Below are positions 42,031-51,574 of a DNA stretch of 64,000 nt, piece after piece. Numbering within the stretch: position 1 is the first letter of the stretch; each line of letters starts with the position of its first letter. Under the pieces are notes generated by a model, which did not search any database, was not told the DNA's origin, and saw only the letters and a program-made list of their open reading frames with translations. The translations under genes were made by a program, and so were the position numbers. Source of the stretch: Enterococcus hirae ATCC 9790. Its GTDB lineage: Bacteria; Bacillota; Bacilli; Lactobacillales; Enterococcaceae. Location of the stretch: assembly GCF_000271405.2 (NCBI RefSeq), contig NC_018081.1:837852-901851 (forward strand), read 5' to 3'.

Positions 42031-43585
42031 GTGCGCCACCAACCTTTTCTAACTCTTTTCTTGCTTCTTCTAAAGAATAGCCCGCCATAAGTAATCCTAG
42101 TTCATTTTCAGAAGTTTCTTTTGGATCAACGATTCCCACGATTTTTCCTTCGTGGAGTACCGCAATACGATCAGAAACATTCAAAATTTCTTCTAATTCA
42201 AAACTAATCAATAAGACCGCTTTGTATTTGTCTCTTTGTTCAATCAAACGTTTATGAATAAACTCGATTGCTCCAACATCTAGTCCACGTGTCGGATTAG
42301 CAACGATCAACAAGTCAGGATCACGATCGATTTCCCGAGCGATGATTGCTTTTTGTTGGTTCCCACCTGATAATGCTTTTGCTGGCACAAGTTCATTCGT
42401 TGTCCGAACATCATACTCTTCGATTAATTCACGTGCATGTTCATTTATCAAAGAATAATTCAATAAGCCATTCCTACTGTAAGGTTTTTGGTAGTAATTT
42501 TGTAAAGCAATATTCTCCGCTAACGTCATATCCAGAACTAAGCCATACTTATGACGGTCTTCGGGCACATGTCCTACACCAGCCTCCGTAATTTTTCTTG
42601 GCTTTTTATTCGTGATATCTTCATCTTTTAAGCGGATCGTTCCACTTTCTGCTTTACGTAAACCGGTTAACGCCTGGATCAATTCTGACTGTCCGTTACC
42701 ATCAATACCAGCAATTCCTAAAACTTCTCCTGCTCGTACTTCTAAACTTAAGTCTTTGACTGCGTCCAATCCTCGGTTTTCTTTAACCACTAGATTTTCA
42801 ATCGATAACACAACTTCTTGAGGCTGACTTTCTTTCTTCATTGTCTTAAATGAAACCGTACGTCCAACCATCATATCTGCCAATTGTTGTGAAGAGACAT
42901 CTTTTACATTTACTGTACCAATCCCTTTACCACGACGGATAACTGTACAACGATCTGCTACAGCTTTAATCTCATCTAACTTATGGGTGATCAAAATGAT
43001 CGATTTTCCTTCTTTGACCAACTCTTTCATGATTACAATCAGTTCGTCAATCTCTTGTGGCGTTAATACTGCTGTAGGTTCGTCAAAAATCAAGACATCT
43101 GCCCCACGATAAAGTGTTTTTAAAATTTCTACCCGTTGTTCCATTCCAACAGAGATATCTCGGACATACGCATCAGGATTGACCGATAAACCATATTGTT
43201 CAGAAAGCTTTTGGATTTCTTCACGTGCTTGGCGACGATCAAGTACCCCTGCTCGACTTGGCTCACTTCCCAAAACAATATTTTCAGTAACAGTAAATGC
43301 ATCCACAAGCATAAAGTGCTGATGGACCATTCCGATACCTAGCTGGTTCGCTTTTGTCGGACTTGTAATTTTCACTTCTTTCCCATGCATCAGTATTTCA
43401 CCTGATGTTGGCTCTAAAAGGCCTGAGAGCACATTCATCAAGGTTGATTTTCCGGCACCATTTTCTCCAAGTAAAGCGTGGATCTCTCCTGCTTTCACTT
43501 GCAAGTTGATGTTGTCATTTGCTTTGAACGTACCAAACTGTTTGGTGATATTCCGCATTTCGATGACAATATTTTCTTGAACCAC
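42023..43585 (-). CDS. Nucleoside ABC transporter ATPase NupA-type
   Basis: A 520-residue protein with two ABC domains. The first has Walker A GENGAGKSTLMNVLSG (about 37-52) and Walker B VLIFDEPTAVLTPQ. The second has the degenerate GIDGNGQSELIQALTG typical of sugar and nucleoside importers, then LSGGNQQKAIIAREI. It is separated from bmpA by a 500-base gap that contains the tandem hairpins. Confidence 0.93.
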   Translation of the reverse strand: MVQENIVIEMRNITKQFGTFKANDNINLQVKAGEIHALLGENGAGKSTLMNVLSGLLEPTSGEILMHGKEVKITSPTKANQLGIGMVHQHFMLVDAFTVTENIVLGSEPSRAGVLDRRQAREEIQKLSEQYGLSVNPDAYVRDISVGMEQRVEILKTLYRGADVLIFDEPTAVLTPQEIDELIVIMKELVKEGKSIILITHKLDEIKAVADRCTVIRRGKGIGTVNVKDVSSQQLADMMVGRTVSFKTMKKESQPQEVVLSIENLVVKENRGLDAVKDLSLEVRAGEVLGIAGIDGNGQSELIQALTGLRKAESGTIRLKDEDITNKKPRKITEAGVGHVPEDRHKYGLVLDMTLAENIALQNYYQKPYSRNGLLNYSLINEHARELIEEYDVRTTNELVPAKALSGGNQQKAIIAREIDRDPDLLIVANPTRGLDVGAIEFIHKRLIEQRDKYKAVLLISFELEEILNVSDRIAVLHEGKIVGIVDPKETSENELGLLMAGYSLEEARKELEKVGGAHE

Positions 43586-43687
43586 AATTTTTCACATCCT
43601 AACGATTTCTATCTAGGCAACGATTAACAAAGATTTTTCATAAAATCTCAAATTGAAGCAAAAACTTCAGGGGATTATTCCCTTATC

Positions 43688-44030
43688 AAGAGGCTGTGAA
43701 AAGAGCGTTTTGACCTGATCATTAAGGAAGAAAATCTCGAAACAGCTTTTCATGTTTTGAGATTTTTTGACTTAATGCCGAAGGTCAGCTCTTTGAATGC
43801 CGTTTAGCAAGAGGCTGTGAAAGAAGCGTTTAGCTCCGAGCAAATAAGAGAGGATTTTTTAAAATAGCTTCTCATATTTTTAAAAATCATCGCTTATTGT
43901 TGAGGAGCTGCTTCTTGAACGCCGTTTAGTAAGAGGCTGTGAGCAGCATGTTCTACTTCAAGAATTAAGAACAAAAAAACGAAAATAGCTTCTCAGCAAC
44001 ATCTTGATAAAGAAACAATCGTTAGTTATT
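43688..44030. repeat. Tandem ~122-bp hairpin units in the bmpA-nupA gap
   Basis: Units begin AAGAGGCTGTGA at 43688, 43809 and 43931 (period 121-122). Units 1 and 2 end with TTGAA(T/C)GCCGTTTAG. Each folds into a four-part stem. Unit 1 pairs 43700-43706 with 43788-43794, 43711-43716 with 43782-43787, 43721-43726 with 43771-43776, and 43731-43743 with 43754-43766. Unit 2 pairs 43821-43827 with 43910-43916, 43832-43837 with 43904-43909, 43843-43848 with 43893-43898, and 43853-43866 with 43875-43888. Arm sequences differ between units but pairing is kept; the loop AGCTT(T/C)TCAT is shared. Unit 3 keeps only the start. No coding sequence is seen in 43586-44087. Confidence 0.8.
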
Positions 44031-44039
44031 TACTAAACC

Positions 44040-44073
44040 ATAGCCTTGTCAAACAATTGTCCAACAAGGCTAT
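44040..44073 (-). terminator. Hairpin at the 3' end of bmpA
   Basis: ATAGCCTTGT and ACAAGGCTAT form a perfect 10-bp stem with a 14-base loop, 14 bases after the bmpA stop. No T run follows, so it is more likely a partial terminator or a 3' stabiliser that raises lipoprotein mRNA relative to the transporter genes. Confidence 0.6.
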
Positions 44074-44087
44074 AGAAATTCGTTTGA

Positions 44088-45170
44088 TTATTTTTCAGGA
44101 GTTTCTGGTACTTTGATATCTCCTGAGATGATTTTTTCTTTTGCTTCATTCACAGCTTTTTCTGCTTTTTCTGAAAGTTGACCTTTTGTGATACCAACAC
44201 CGTCTTCTTTCAATCCGTAAACGGTATGTTCTCCACCAGGGAAATCACCGTCAGCTGATTTTTGAGCTAAGTCTTCAACAACAGTTCCTACACCTTTTAG
44301 AGTTGATGTCAAAGTAAAGTTTTTCTTTTCACCGTTTAAAGTGTATTCGCCTTCGTCCGATTGGTCACGGTCAACCCCGATAACCCAAACTTTTTTGTCG
44401 CCTGATTCGTTTAATGATTTCGCTTCTTGGAATACACCGTTACCAGTACCACCAGATGCGTGGAAAATGATATCTGCATTTTGTGCATACATTCCTTGAG
44501 CAATTGAACGTCCTTTATCTGGCGCTGAGAAGTCTCCTGCATATTGATTCAAGACTTTAATTTCTTTGTTTAAAGCTTTTGCACCAGCATCTACACCAGC
44601 TTTGAATCCTGCGTCAAAACGATCGATTACTTCACCTTTTACCCCACCAATGAAACCAACAGTGTTTGTTTCAGTTGTGTAAGCTGCGGCAATCCCAGCA
44701 AGATAAGAAGCTTCGTTATCTTTAAATGTTGCTGAAACCACGTTGTCTTTGCCGTCGATAACGTCATCAATAATAGCAAAGTTTGTTTCAGGATTTGATG
44801 CAGCTTGCTCTTCAATAGCTGGCTTCAATTTATAACCAATACCAAAGATTGTTTTAAAACCTGCATTCAAAGCTTGGTCAATATTAGGGATATAATCTGA
44901 TTCATTTGCTGATTGGAAATATTGGAACCCATCATTTCCACGTGATAGATCATGATCTTTCCCCCAAGCTTGTAGTCCTTCCCAAGCTGACTGGTTGAAT
45001 GAACGGTCATCAACACCGCCCGTATCTGTGATCAATGCTGCAGTTGCTGTTTTTGAACCGCTGTTTCCACCGGTTGAATCAGTTGAATCTGATCCGCTGC
45101 CACATGCGCCCAATAATAACCCAGCAGATAACGCTACAGCACTTAAACCAAATAATTTTGCTTTTTTCAT
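44088..45170 (-). CDS. bmpA: BmpA-type nucleoside-binding lipoprotein
   Basis: Substrate-binding protein of the nucleoside importer, 360 residues. The start at 45170 (KKAKLFGLSAVALSAGLLLG) lies behind AGGGGG; the frame to 45209 is rejected. The signal peptide ends in a lipobox LLGAC with Cys23 as the lipid-modified residue, followed by a Gly/Ser/Asp-rich linker. The mature part shows ALITDTGGVDDRSFNQSAWEGL and GFIGGVKGEVIDRFDAGFKAG, typical of the Bmp/PnrA family. Confidence 0.94.
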   Translation of the reverse strand: MKKAKLFGLSAVALSAGLLLGACGSGSDSTDSTGGNSGSKTATAALITDTGGVDDRSFNQSAWEGLQAWGKDHDLSRGNDGFQYFQSANESDYIPNIDQALNAGFKTIFGIGYKLKPAIEEQAASNPETNFAIIDDVIDGKDNVVSATFKDNEASYLAGIAAAYTTETNTVGFIGGVKGEVIDRFDAGFKAGVDAGAKALNKEIKVLNQYAGDFSAPDKGRSIAQGMYAQNADIIFHASGGTGNGVFQEAKSLNESGDKKVWVIGVDRDQSDEGEYTLNGEKKNFTLTSTLKGVGTVVEDLAQKSADGDFPGGEHTVYGLKEDGVGITKGQLSEKAEKAVNEAKEKIISGDIKVPETPEK

Positions 45171-45243
45171 TTCTGTAAAGCCCCCTAAAATAATTGTTTT
45201 ATTTTTCAACAGTCAGCTGACTGAATGAACATGAGTGATAATT

Positions 45244-45642
45244 CTATAGATCTTTTTCTGTAAAGGCGTAAGGTAATAGTTCTTTAACCGTCATTGCCTT
45301 AGTCACACCGTTATCCCCTACTAAAGTTACCGGCATGTCTGGTACACAAAACTCAGCCATTACTTGACGACAAGCACCACAAGGAGAAATTGGCTCTGGC
45401 GTATGACCAGCCACTACTAAATGAGTAAACTCTTTTTCTCCTTCAGAAACAGCTTTGAAAAAAGCCGTGCGCTCCGCACAATTGGTTAAACCAAACGAGG
45501 CATTTTCGATGTTGACCCCTTGATACGTTTTTCCAGATTCAGTGACTAAACATGCACCTACTGGAAAATGTGAATATGGTACATATGCTTTATCCAATGC
45601 TTCTACTGCAATGTTGATCCATTCTTGCTTCACTTCTGTCAT
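45244..45642 (-). CDS. cdd: Cytidine deaminase
   Basis: Converts (deoxy)cytidine to (deoxy)uridine so that Pdp can use it. The 132-residue protein has the catalytic NCAERTAFFKAVSEG (zinc Cys and Glu) and the second zinc motif PCGACRQVMAEF, plus YSHFPVGACLV. It lies 18 bases after deoC. Confidence 0.96.
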   Translation of the reverse strand: MTEVKQEWINIAVEALDKAYVPYSHFPVGACLVTESGKTYQGVNIENASFGLTNCAERTAFFKAVSEGEKEFTHLVVAGHTPEPISPCGACRQVMAEFCVPDMPVTLVGDNGVTKAMTVKELLPYAFTEKDL

Positions 45643-45659
45643 AAGCTTCCCCTTACTAC

Positions 45660-46322
45660 TTAATAGCCTTCGCCAGTAGATCCTGACATAATCGAAACTC
45701 CTGCACTGGTACCAATTCTTGTCGCACCAGCTTCAATCATTGCCAAAGCTTCAGCTTCGTTATGGATACCACCAGATGCTTTTACACCCATTTCAGGTCC
45801 AACAGTTTCACGCATTAAACGAACATCTTCGACTTTTGCTCCTCCAGTTGAAAATCCTGTAGAAGTTTTAACAAAGTCTGCCCCAGCGGCTTTTGCCAGC
45901 TCACAAGCTTTTACAATTTCCTCATGATTTAATAAAGCTGTTTCGATGATGACTTTGACTAAAGCACGATCTTTGGCCGCTGCAACCACTGCTTCAATAT
46001 CTTTTTGGACTTTATCAAACTGTTGAGACTTCATTGCCCCAATATTGATGACCATATCCACTTCATCTGCGCCATTTTCAATCGCATTTGTAGTTTCAAA
46101 AGCCTTAGTTTCAGCAGTATTAGCTCCTAAAGGAAAGCCAATTACTGTACATACTGCCACTGGTTCGCCTTTTAATTGTTCTTTTGCTAGTGCGACCCAT
46201 GTTGGGTTGATACAAACAGAATAGAAATGGTATTTCTTTGCTTCTTCAATAATTCGCATAACGTCTTCTTGAGAAGCATCTGCTTTTAAGATGGTGTGAT
46301 CGATCATTCGGTTCAATTCCAT
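45660..46322 (-). CDS. deoC: Deoxyribose-phosphate aldolase
   Basis: Cleaves 2-deoxyribose 5-phosphate to acetaldehyde and glyceraldehyde 3-phosphate. The 220-residue protein begins [15 protein letters not shown] and has the catalytic lysine region [12 protein letters not shown] (about 138-149) and [15 protein letters not shown]. It lies 15 bases after pdp, in the same operon. Confidence 0.96.
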   Translation of the reverse strand: MELNRMIDHTILKADASQEDVMRIIEEAKKYHFYSVCINPTWVALAKEQLKGEPVAVCTVIGFPLGANTAETKAFETTNAIENGADEVDMVINIGAMKSQQFDKVQKDIEAVVAAAKDRALVKVIIETALLNHEEIVKACELAKAAGADFVKTSTGFSTGGAKVEDVRLMRETVGPEMGVKASGGIHNEAEALAMIEAGATRIGTSAGVSIMSGSTGEGY

Positions 46323-46336
46323 TTTTTTCTCTCCTT

Positions 46337-47638
46337 TTATTCGGTGATGATATCATGTATCAACGTAGGCTTTTCAGCCGAGTCACTAATTTGGATATTT
46401 TGATAGAGCAATTCTTGAACAGAAGAAATCTCTTTTGTATTACTGTAGATTGTCAACAATGATTCTCCCTCTTTTACAGGATCACCAATTTTTTTATTTA
46501 ATTTAAGACCAACTGCGTGATCAATATCATCTTCTTTAGTTTTGCGTCCTGAACCTAACATCATAGCTGCAATCCCCAACTCATTCGCAACGAGTTTTGA
46601 GACAATACCACTCGATTTGGCTGGCAACTCAACAACATACTTAGCTGTCAGTAATCGTTCTGGTTGGTCTACGATAGAGTCATCTCCACCTTGATTACGG
46701 ATCATTTCCTTAAATTTGTCTAAGGCTTTGCCAGATTCTAGCGCTTCTTGCAGTAAACTTCTAGCTTCTTCGATTGTTGCTGCTTGATTGGCTAAGACCA
46801 CCATCTGACTCCCTAATGCATAACACATTTCCAGCAAGTCTTCTGGTCCATTGCCGTTTAACGTTTCAATTGCTTCCACAACTTCAAGACTATTACCAAT
46901 TGCTTCACCAAGAGGTTCAGACATATCAGAAATTACGGCTACTGTCTGACGATGAGCTAATTTTCCAATACTAGTCATTGTTTTTGCTAAACGTCTAGCA
47001 TCTTCAATATTCTTCATAAAGGCGCCGTCACCTGTCGTCACGTCTAAAACGATCGCATCTGCTCCTGCGGCAATTTTCTTACTCATAATCGAACTGGCAA
47101 TCAAAGGAATCGAATCCACTGTCGCAGTCACATCCCGCAAAGCATAAAGTTTTTTATCTGCTGGTGCAAGATTTCCTGATTGTCCAATAACAGCCACTTT
47201 ACTCTCATTGACAATTCGGATAAACGCTTCATCAGAAAGTTCGATTTGAAATCCAGGAATTGCTTCTAGTTTATCCAGCGTACCACCTGTATACCCCAAA
47301 CCTCTACCAGACATTTTGGCAACTGTAACACCCACACTTGCGACTAAAGGTGCTAAGATCAACGTTGTCGTATCTCCCACACCACCTGTAGAGTGTTTAT
47401 CCACTTTGATCCCATCTAAAGGACTTAAATCAATGACATCTCCTGAGTGGGCAATGGCAAGTGTTAAATCCGTGATTTCTCTATCGGTCATATCTTGATA
47501 AAAGATCGCCATCAACAATGCGCTGATTTGATAATCTGGAATTTCACCATTCGTGTATTTTGTAATAATATACTCGATTTCTTTTGTCGATAATTCATTT
47601 CCGTCTCGCTTTTTTTCAATCAGATCCACCATTCGCAT
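46337..47638 (-). CDS. pdp: Pyrimidine-nucleoside phosphorylase
   Basis: Splits uridine and thymidine nucleosides into base and pentose 1-phosphate. The start at 47638 ([17 protein letters not shown]) lies behind GAGGAGG; the frame to 47698 would cross the promoter. The 433-residue protein has [22 protein letters not shown] (about 80-101) and [18 protein letters not shown]. First gene of the deo/nup operon. Confidence 0.96.
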   Translation of the reverse strand: MRMVDLIEKKRDGNELSTKEIEYIITKYTNGEIPDYQISALLMAIFYQDMTDREITDLTLAIAHSGDVIDLSPLDGIKVDKHSTGGVGDTTTLILAPLVASVGVTVAKMSGRGLGYTGGTLDKLEAIPGFQIELSDEAFIRIVNESKVAVIGQSGNLAPADKKLYALRDVTATVDSIPLIASSIMSKKIAAGADAIVLDVTTGDGAFMKNIEDARRLAKTMTSIGKLAHRQTVAVISDMSEPLGEAIGNSLEVVEAIETLNGNGPEDLLEMCYALGSQMVVLANQAATIEEARSLLQEALESGKALDKFKEMIRNQGGDDSIVDQPERLLTAKYVVELPAKSSGIVSKLVANELGIAAMMLGSGRKTKEDDIDHAVGLKLNKKIGDPVKEGESLLTIYSNTKEISSVQELLYQNIQISDSAEKPTLIHDIITE

Positions 47639-47666
47639 TGCTTGATCCTCCTCGTCTTCATTCGGT

Positions 47667-47694
47667 ATTATACAGGAATTTTCCAAAAGGTAAA
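47667..47694 (-). promoter_or_regulatory. Promoter of the pdp-deoC-cdd-bmpA-nup operon
   Basis: Minus-strand -10 TATAAT (47667-47672) with TTTACC as -35 (47689-47694) and a 16-base spacer, about 30 bases before the pdp ATG. Confidence 0.65.
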
Positions 47695-47699
47695 CCACT

Positions 47700-47719
47700 T
47701 TAGTAAACCAGTTTACTAA
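47700..47719. promoter_or_regulatory. LacI-type operator before pdp
   Basis: TTAGTAAACCAGTTTACTAA is a 9-bp-arm inverted repeat with a 2-base centre, just upstream of the -35 element. A related half-site GTTTACC overlaps the -35 itself, and another (TTAGTTTACCAAA, 48828-48840) lies before the LacI-type gene, consistent with autoregulation. Confidence 0.7.
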
Positions 47720-47745
47720 GAATACAAAGAGCTACTCAACGCCTT

Positions 47746-47759
47746 TGTAAACACTTACA
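47746..47759. promoter_or_regulatory. cre-like site before pdp
   Basis: TGTAAACACTTACA matches the cre consensus at 13 of 14 positions (central G replaced by A) and is almost palindromic. It suggests catabolite control of the nucleoside operon. Confidence 0.5.
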
Positions 47760-47778
47760 TAAGCAATATAACGCTGAG

Positions 47779-48795
47779 TTATCCCTTTGTCAATGTTTTT
47801 ATGCTCTCACGAATAATTAATTTTGTTTCAAAGACTTTGTTCGGAACTTTGCGTTGTGGGAACTCGATCGTGTCGATCAAAAATCTTGCGGCATAAAATC
47901 CAATATCAGAACTTGGCTGTTTCACTGTTGTCAATTGAGGGATCATATACTCGGATAACTTCAACCCATCGAAACCAATAACTGAAATATCATCGGGGAT
48001 TTTTTTGCCTAATTCATCAATCGCTTGGTAACAACCAATCGCCATTGCGTCATTTCCACAAAAAATTGCTGTAAGATCTTTGTGCTTTAAGAGCCGTTTA
48101 GACGCCTCGTATCCACCTTGGACCGTCAACTCCCCTTGTTCTACATACTTTCCATTGAAAGGGATTCCATGATCCTTTAGTGCATGACGATACCCGTTGA
48201 ACCGTTCTTCTAACTGGTAATAGCCTGTTGTTTCTTTGAGCATACCGATTTTGGTATGACCGTTCTTAATAAACAAAGAAACTGCTTGATAAGCCCCCTC
48301 ATACTCTTTTACAATCAACCGACCATTATCTCTGGTATTCAATCCACGATCAATCAAAATAATCGGCATATTTTTATAAAAACCACTATCTAAAGAATAG
48401 TCATCTGGCAAAACATTGGGCGTAGCCAATAAGATTCCATCCACTGAGCGATGAGCCAATTCTTTTAAATACTTGATTTCATTTTCTTGACTATGACGAG
48501 AGTTGCAAAGCATGATCACATACCCCAGTGGATTCAAGTAACTCTCGACCCCTTCAATCAATTTAGAAAAGAAGAAGTCAGTGACATCTGGCACGATCAT
48601 ACCAATCGTTTTAGAATGACGATTGATCACATTCGAGGCAAAGTAATCTGGTTTATAATGGTGCTCGTTAACAATATTCAGGACTTTTTTTCGTGTTTTA
48701 TCACTAAAGCGGCTCCCTTTATTATTTAAAATTTGTGATACAGTGGTGACTGAAACACCTGCCATTTCTGCAATGTCTCGGATCGTTAGTTTCAC
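47779..48795 (-). CDS. LacI-family transcriptional regulator
   Basis: DNA-binding repressor or activator of 338 residues. The GTG start at 48795 follows AAAGGAGGAG. The N-terminal helix-turn-helix is IRDIAEMAGVSVTTVSQIL (about 4-22) and the hinge contains RHSKTIGMIVPDV; the rest is a periplasmic-binding-like effector domain closest by eye to RbsR/ribose-type regulators. It lies directly upstream of pdp in the same direction and is the obvious candidate for the 47700-47719 operator. The effector is unknown, perhaps a pentose phosphate or nucleoside. Confidence 0.9.
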   Translation of the reverse strand: MKLTIRDIAEMAGVSVTTVSQILNNKGSRFSDKTRKKVLNIVNEHHYKPDYFASNVINRHSKTIGMIVPDVTDFFFSKLIEGVESYLNPLGYVIMLCNSRHSQENEIKYLKELAHRSVDGILLATPNVLPDDYSLDSGFYKNMPIILIDRGLNTRDNGRLIVKEYEGAYQAVSLFIKNGHTKIGMLKETTGYYQLEERFNGYRHALKDHGIPFNGKYVEQGELTVQGGYEASKRLLKHKDLTAIFCGNDAMAIGCYQAIDELGKKIPDDISVIGFDGLKLSEYMIPQLTTVKQPSSDIGFYAARFLIDTIEFPQRKVPNKVFETKLIIRESIKTLTKG

Positions 48796-48961
48796 TTCTT
48801 CTCCTCCTTTATGATGTAAATTCTTTTTTAGTTTACCAAAAGCATATAAAAAGAATAGATAGAAAAAATAAGAAAAAATCTTTTATTCACTAATAAAAAT
48901 AAATAGCTTGGAAAGTGCCAATTTCCTAAACTGACTTCTTAAAAACTGCTGTAACTGCCGA

Positions 48962-50617
48962 TCATCTGTCATTGTTCTTCTCTTTCATAGGAGTTTTTTC
49001 ATTAGCTTGAGTAACTAGCGATTGATCTTTTCTATTATTGATTGCACTAGTTACTTTCTCACTCAAAGAAGACTTCTGACTTTGGGTTACTAAATTATCA
49101 GCAGCTAGATGTTCAGAATCCCGTTTTTCAATCGCTCCTACCATTCCATCTACCTGCTTGAGAAGTATTTTTTTCTCATCATGAGCTATTTCCTAATCGT
49201 TTAAGATTTCATTATGGAGTTCTAGAATCTTTTCTCGAACAGATGAAAAAAGTTGAAGCTCTTTTTGATAACCTGCCGTTCGATCCGTGGCGATCATCGT
49301 TTTGTTTTTCATTACTATTCGTGGCTTTTTCTATTTGTTCAAAAAGCGGCTGATAGGTTTTATCCGTTGCCACTAGTTCTTTTAGTACTTCTAACAGTTG
49401 CTTTCTAATGAAAAATTCCTGTTTGATAACTGATATTTTTTTGATGTTGTTCTTTTTCGCTTCCTCTGAGGGATTAATTTCAGAAATGAGAGCTTTTTTT
49501 ATTTCTTCTGAATACTCTTTGCTTTGTTTGATGCTAGCTACCACTTCTCGGGTCAATTGTTTGTCACTCATCAGTGCTTTATATGTATCTAGTTTTTCTT
49601 GAGCCACTTGTTTTCTTACTAATTCTTCGGTCAACACATTCTTTGTTAGCCAATCCAAATTTGACTCATCTTTGATTCCTTTGAGCAAGTCAATTCGCTC
49701 TTGTGGTACATCTTTTTTGAACATCTTATGTAAATCCATATTTTTTTCACTTAAATCCGCAACTGCTTCTTCAAACAGTATAGCTTGACTATTAAATTTG
49801 GCGATACGTGCATCTAAATCGTTATGAAGTGCCTGTTTTTCTTCTGGAGTCAATCCATCTTGATGATCAATTTGTTCTTTCACATGTTTTACTTTAGAAT
49901 AATCTGCCACACTTCTAATACTAACAAACTCCCAATAGACTGTTTTATTTCTCTGTGAAAGCTTGTCAAGCGTTGCCGCAGGACGATTTTGAATTTCTTG
50001 ATTTAAGTTGTCTCGTCGCTGATCGTTGGGAATCGTATGGGTTAGAAATTCTTTTACCAGTTGTTCCCTCTCTGAGCGAGAAAAATCAAGTAGTTCAAAC
50101 AGCAGCATGTTTCCAACAAATAGGACATCGTTGTTTTTTTGAGAATGGTAGCCTTTTTTGATCTGAGCAAATTTCTTTGGTTTTTTTGGTAAAGCTTAAT
50201 AATAGGCTTGTCGTTCATGATTTGAGTGAACCCGTTCTTAGCATCTCGATTCTTAAGTAAGAAATCAAATTTTTCTTGATCTTTCCATATCAATAGATTT
50301 TTATACTTAGACACCAGCGTGGGACGATACTGATGCAAACCATGATGTACTAATCCATCTAAGAGATCTAAAAGTTCATTTGTTAAAGCAACATGTTGAT
50401 CATCTGGCTGAACTTCACTTTTTTCTCTTTTGCTATTTAATTTTTCTCTTTTCGTTTTATTGTTCTGGACGATCCCCTTCGCCTTTTCTTCCCATGCTTT
50501 AAATGTTGTAGCCATTTCGACATGGTCTTTTTCTAAATACCTTAATACGTTTTCCTGGTTATACATGGGTAATTCTAAAATAGATTTAGTATCTACTATC
50601 ATTCTGGTTTGTGTCAT
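48962..50617 (-). pseudogene. Broken gene for a long charged, helical protein of unknown function
   Basis: I do not recognise a family. One continuous protein of about 550 residues can be read from ATG 50617 (AAAGGAG upstream) if three lesions are repaired: an A7 run (50181-50187) needing one more A, after IIKLYQKK; a +1 near 49303-49308, after SNEKQN; and a TAG at 49193-49195. The expected frame joins as PKKFAQIKKGYHSQKNNDVLFVGN, then MIATDRTAGYQKELQLFSSV, then EIAHDEKKILLKQVDG. It is rich in Lys/Glu, strongly helical, without signal peptide or membrane segment, and ends KEKNNDR. The nonsense codon and the +1 argue for genuine decay in addition to any homopolymer error. Confidence 0.6.
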
Positions 50618-50858
50618 CTTTTTATTCTCCTTTCAAGTCACTCAAATTTTTCAATACCATGCTAGTTTTGTTTTCTAAAAAAGGAAGAAACGTTATTCAA
50701 TTATTAGCTCCTTGAAATACGCCACTTTTCAATAGGAAAAAGTTCCACTAGTTAGCGAAGTGTTTCACTCCTTTCATCAACTTTTTTACGATCTCCATAT
50801 TCCCATGACCTAGAGTACCTATCGCCTGTTTTTTAATAGAAAGAAAGGGACAAAAATA

Positions 50859-50906
50859 AACCGAAGGACCCGAAAATAGTTACTTCTATTTTAGGATTCT
50901 TCGGTT
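50859..50906 (-). terminator. Terminator of rsmC
   Basis: An interrupted stem (AACCGAAG..AAAATAG with CTATTTT..CTTCGGTT) with T-rich DNA on the minus strand side. The surrounding 50618-50938 contains no other gene. Confidence 0.7.
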
Positions 50907-50938
50907 GCTTTTAGAGTGTGTTATTTTGTCATAGCTTT

Positions 50939-51574
50939 TTATTTAGTCTCAAACACCACAATCAAACAGTTATTCTTTGATACTTTTGATGATATAGTAC
51001 CCTTTCTCTTTATGGACGATTTCAGCATTCCCAAAGGTCTCTGCCATTTTGCTTTTCGCACTAGGAGCCCCTTGTTTTTTTGAATGACAATGGTTAGTGT
51101 TCCACCCGATTTTAACCTTGGATATGCTTCGGTTAAAATTTCGTGTACCACTTTTTTACCGGCACGAATTGGCGGATTGCTGACGATTGCTGCATAAGTT
51201 TCTTCATGAACTGCTTCATAGATATTCGATTGATGAATATCCACCTGTTTGATCCCATTGCGGTTCGCATTTCCTTGAGCTAATTCTACTGCCCGAGAGT
51301 TAATATCGACCATCTCAACAAATCGCTGACTAGCAAAAGCGATCGCCAATCCAATCGGACCATAGCCACAACCAACATCCAAAATTTTGCCATCAGCTGG
51401 CAGCTCTTCCCAATTAAAGGTATCAATTAACACTCGTGAACCAAAGTCGACTGTTTCACGTGAAAATACTCCTGAATCTGTTACAAATTGGAAGTTTTTT
51501 CCTTTTAATTCAAATGACCATTGTTCAAAGTCATGTTCTGTCGTTGGCTCTTGCGAATAATAATGATTCGTCAT
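50939..51574 (-). pseudogene. 16S rRNA methyltransferase RsmC/YbxB-like, frameshifted C-terminus
   Basis: SAM-dependent methyltransferase of the RsmC family, which methylates a guanine in 16S rRNA. The ATG at 51574 follows AAAAAGGA. Motif I is ILDVGCGYGPIGL (about 65-77) and the catalytic IVSNPPIRAGK follows (about 131-141). After LTIVIQK the frame is lost at an A7 run (51075-51081 on the plus strand, as T). Adding one A gives QGAPSAKSKMAETFGNAEI, the normal C-terminus, ending KSIKE with a stop at 50970-50972. As written, the frame runs on to 50939. A missed base is as likely as a real mutation. Confidence 0.8.
51452..51467. promoter_or_regulatory. Degenerate parS-like site
   Basis: TGTTTCACGTGAAAAT matches the parS consensus TGTTNCACGTGAAACA at 14 of 16 positions, inside the rsmC coding sequence. 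Weak secondary parS sites occur in other Firmicutes, but chance similarity is possible. Confidence 0.25.

Noticed and set aside
43688..44030. CRISPR array or insertion sequence in the bmpA-nupA gap
   Set aside because: Units are diverged, self-complementary over their whole length and have no spacers or coding sequence; neither class fits. No CRISPR array was noticed elsewhere.
49193..49195. Amber codon read as an amino acid (recoding)
   Set aside because: Other TAG codons here act as ordinary stops, and the same gene has a +1 frameshift, so decay is the simpler explanation.
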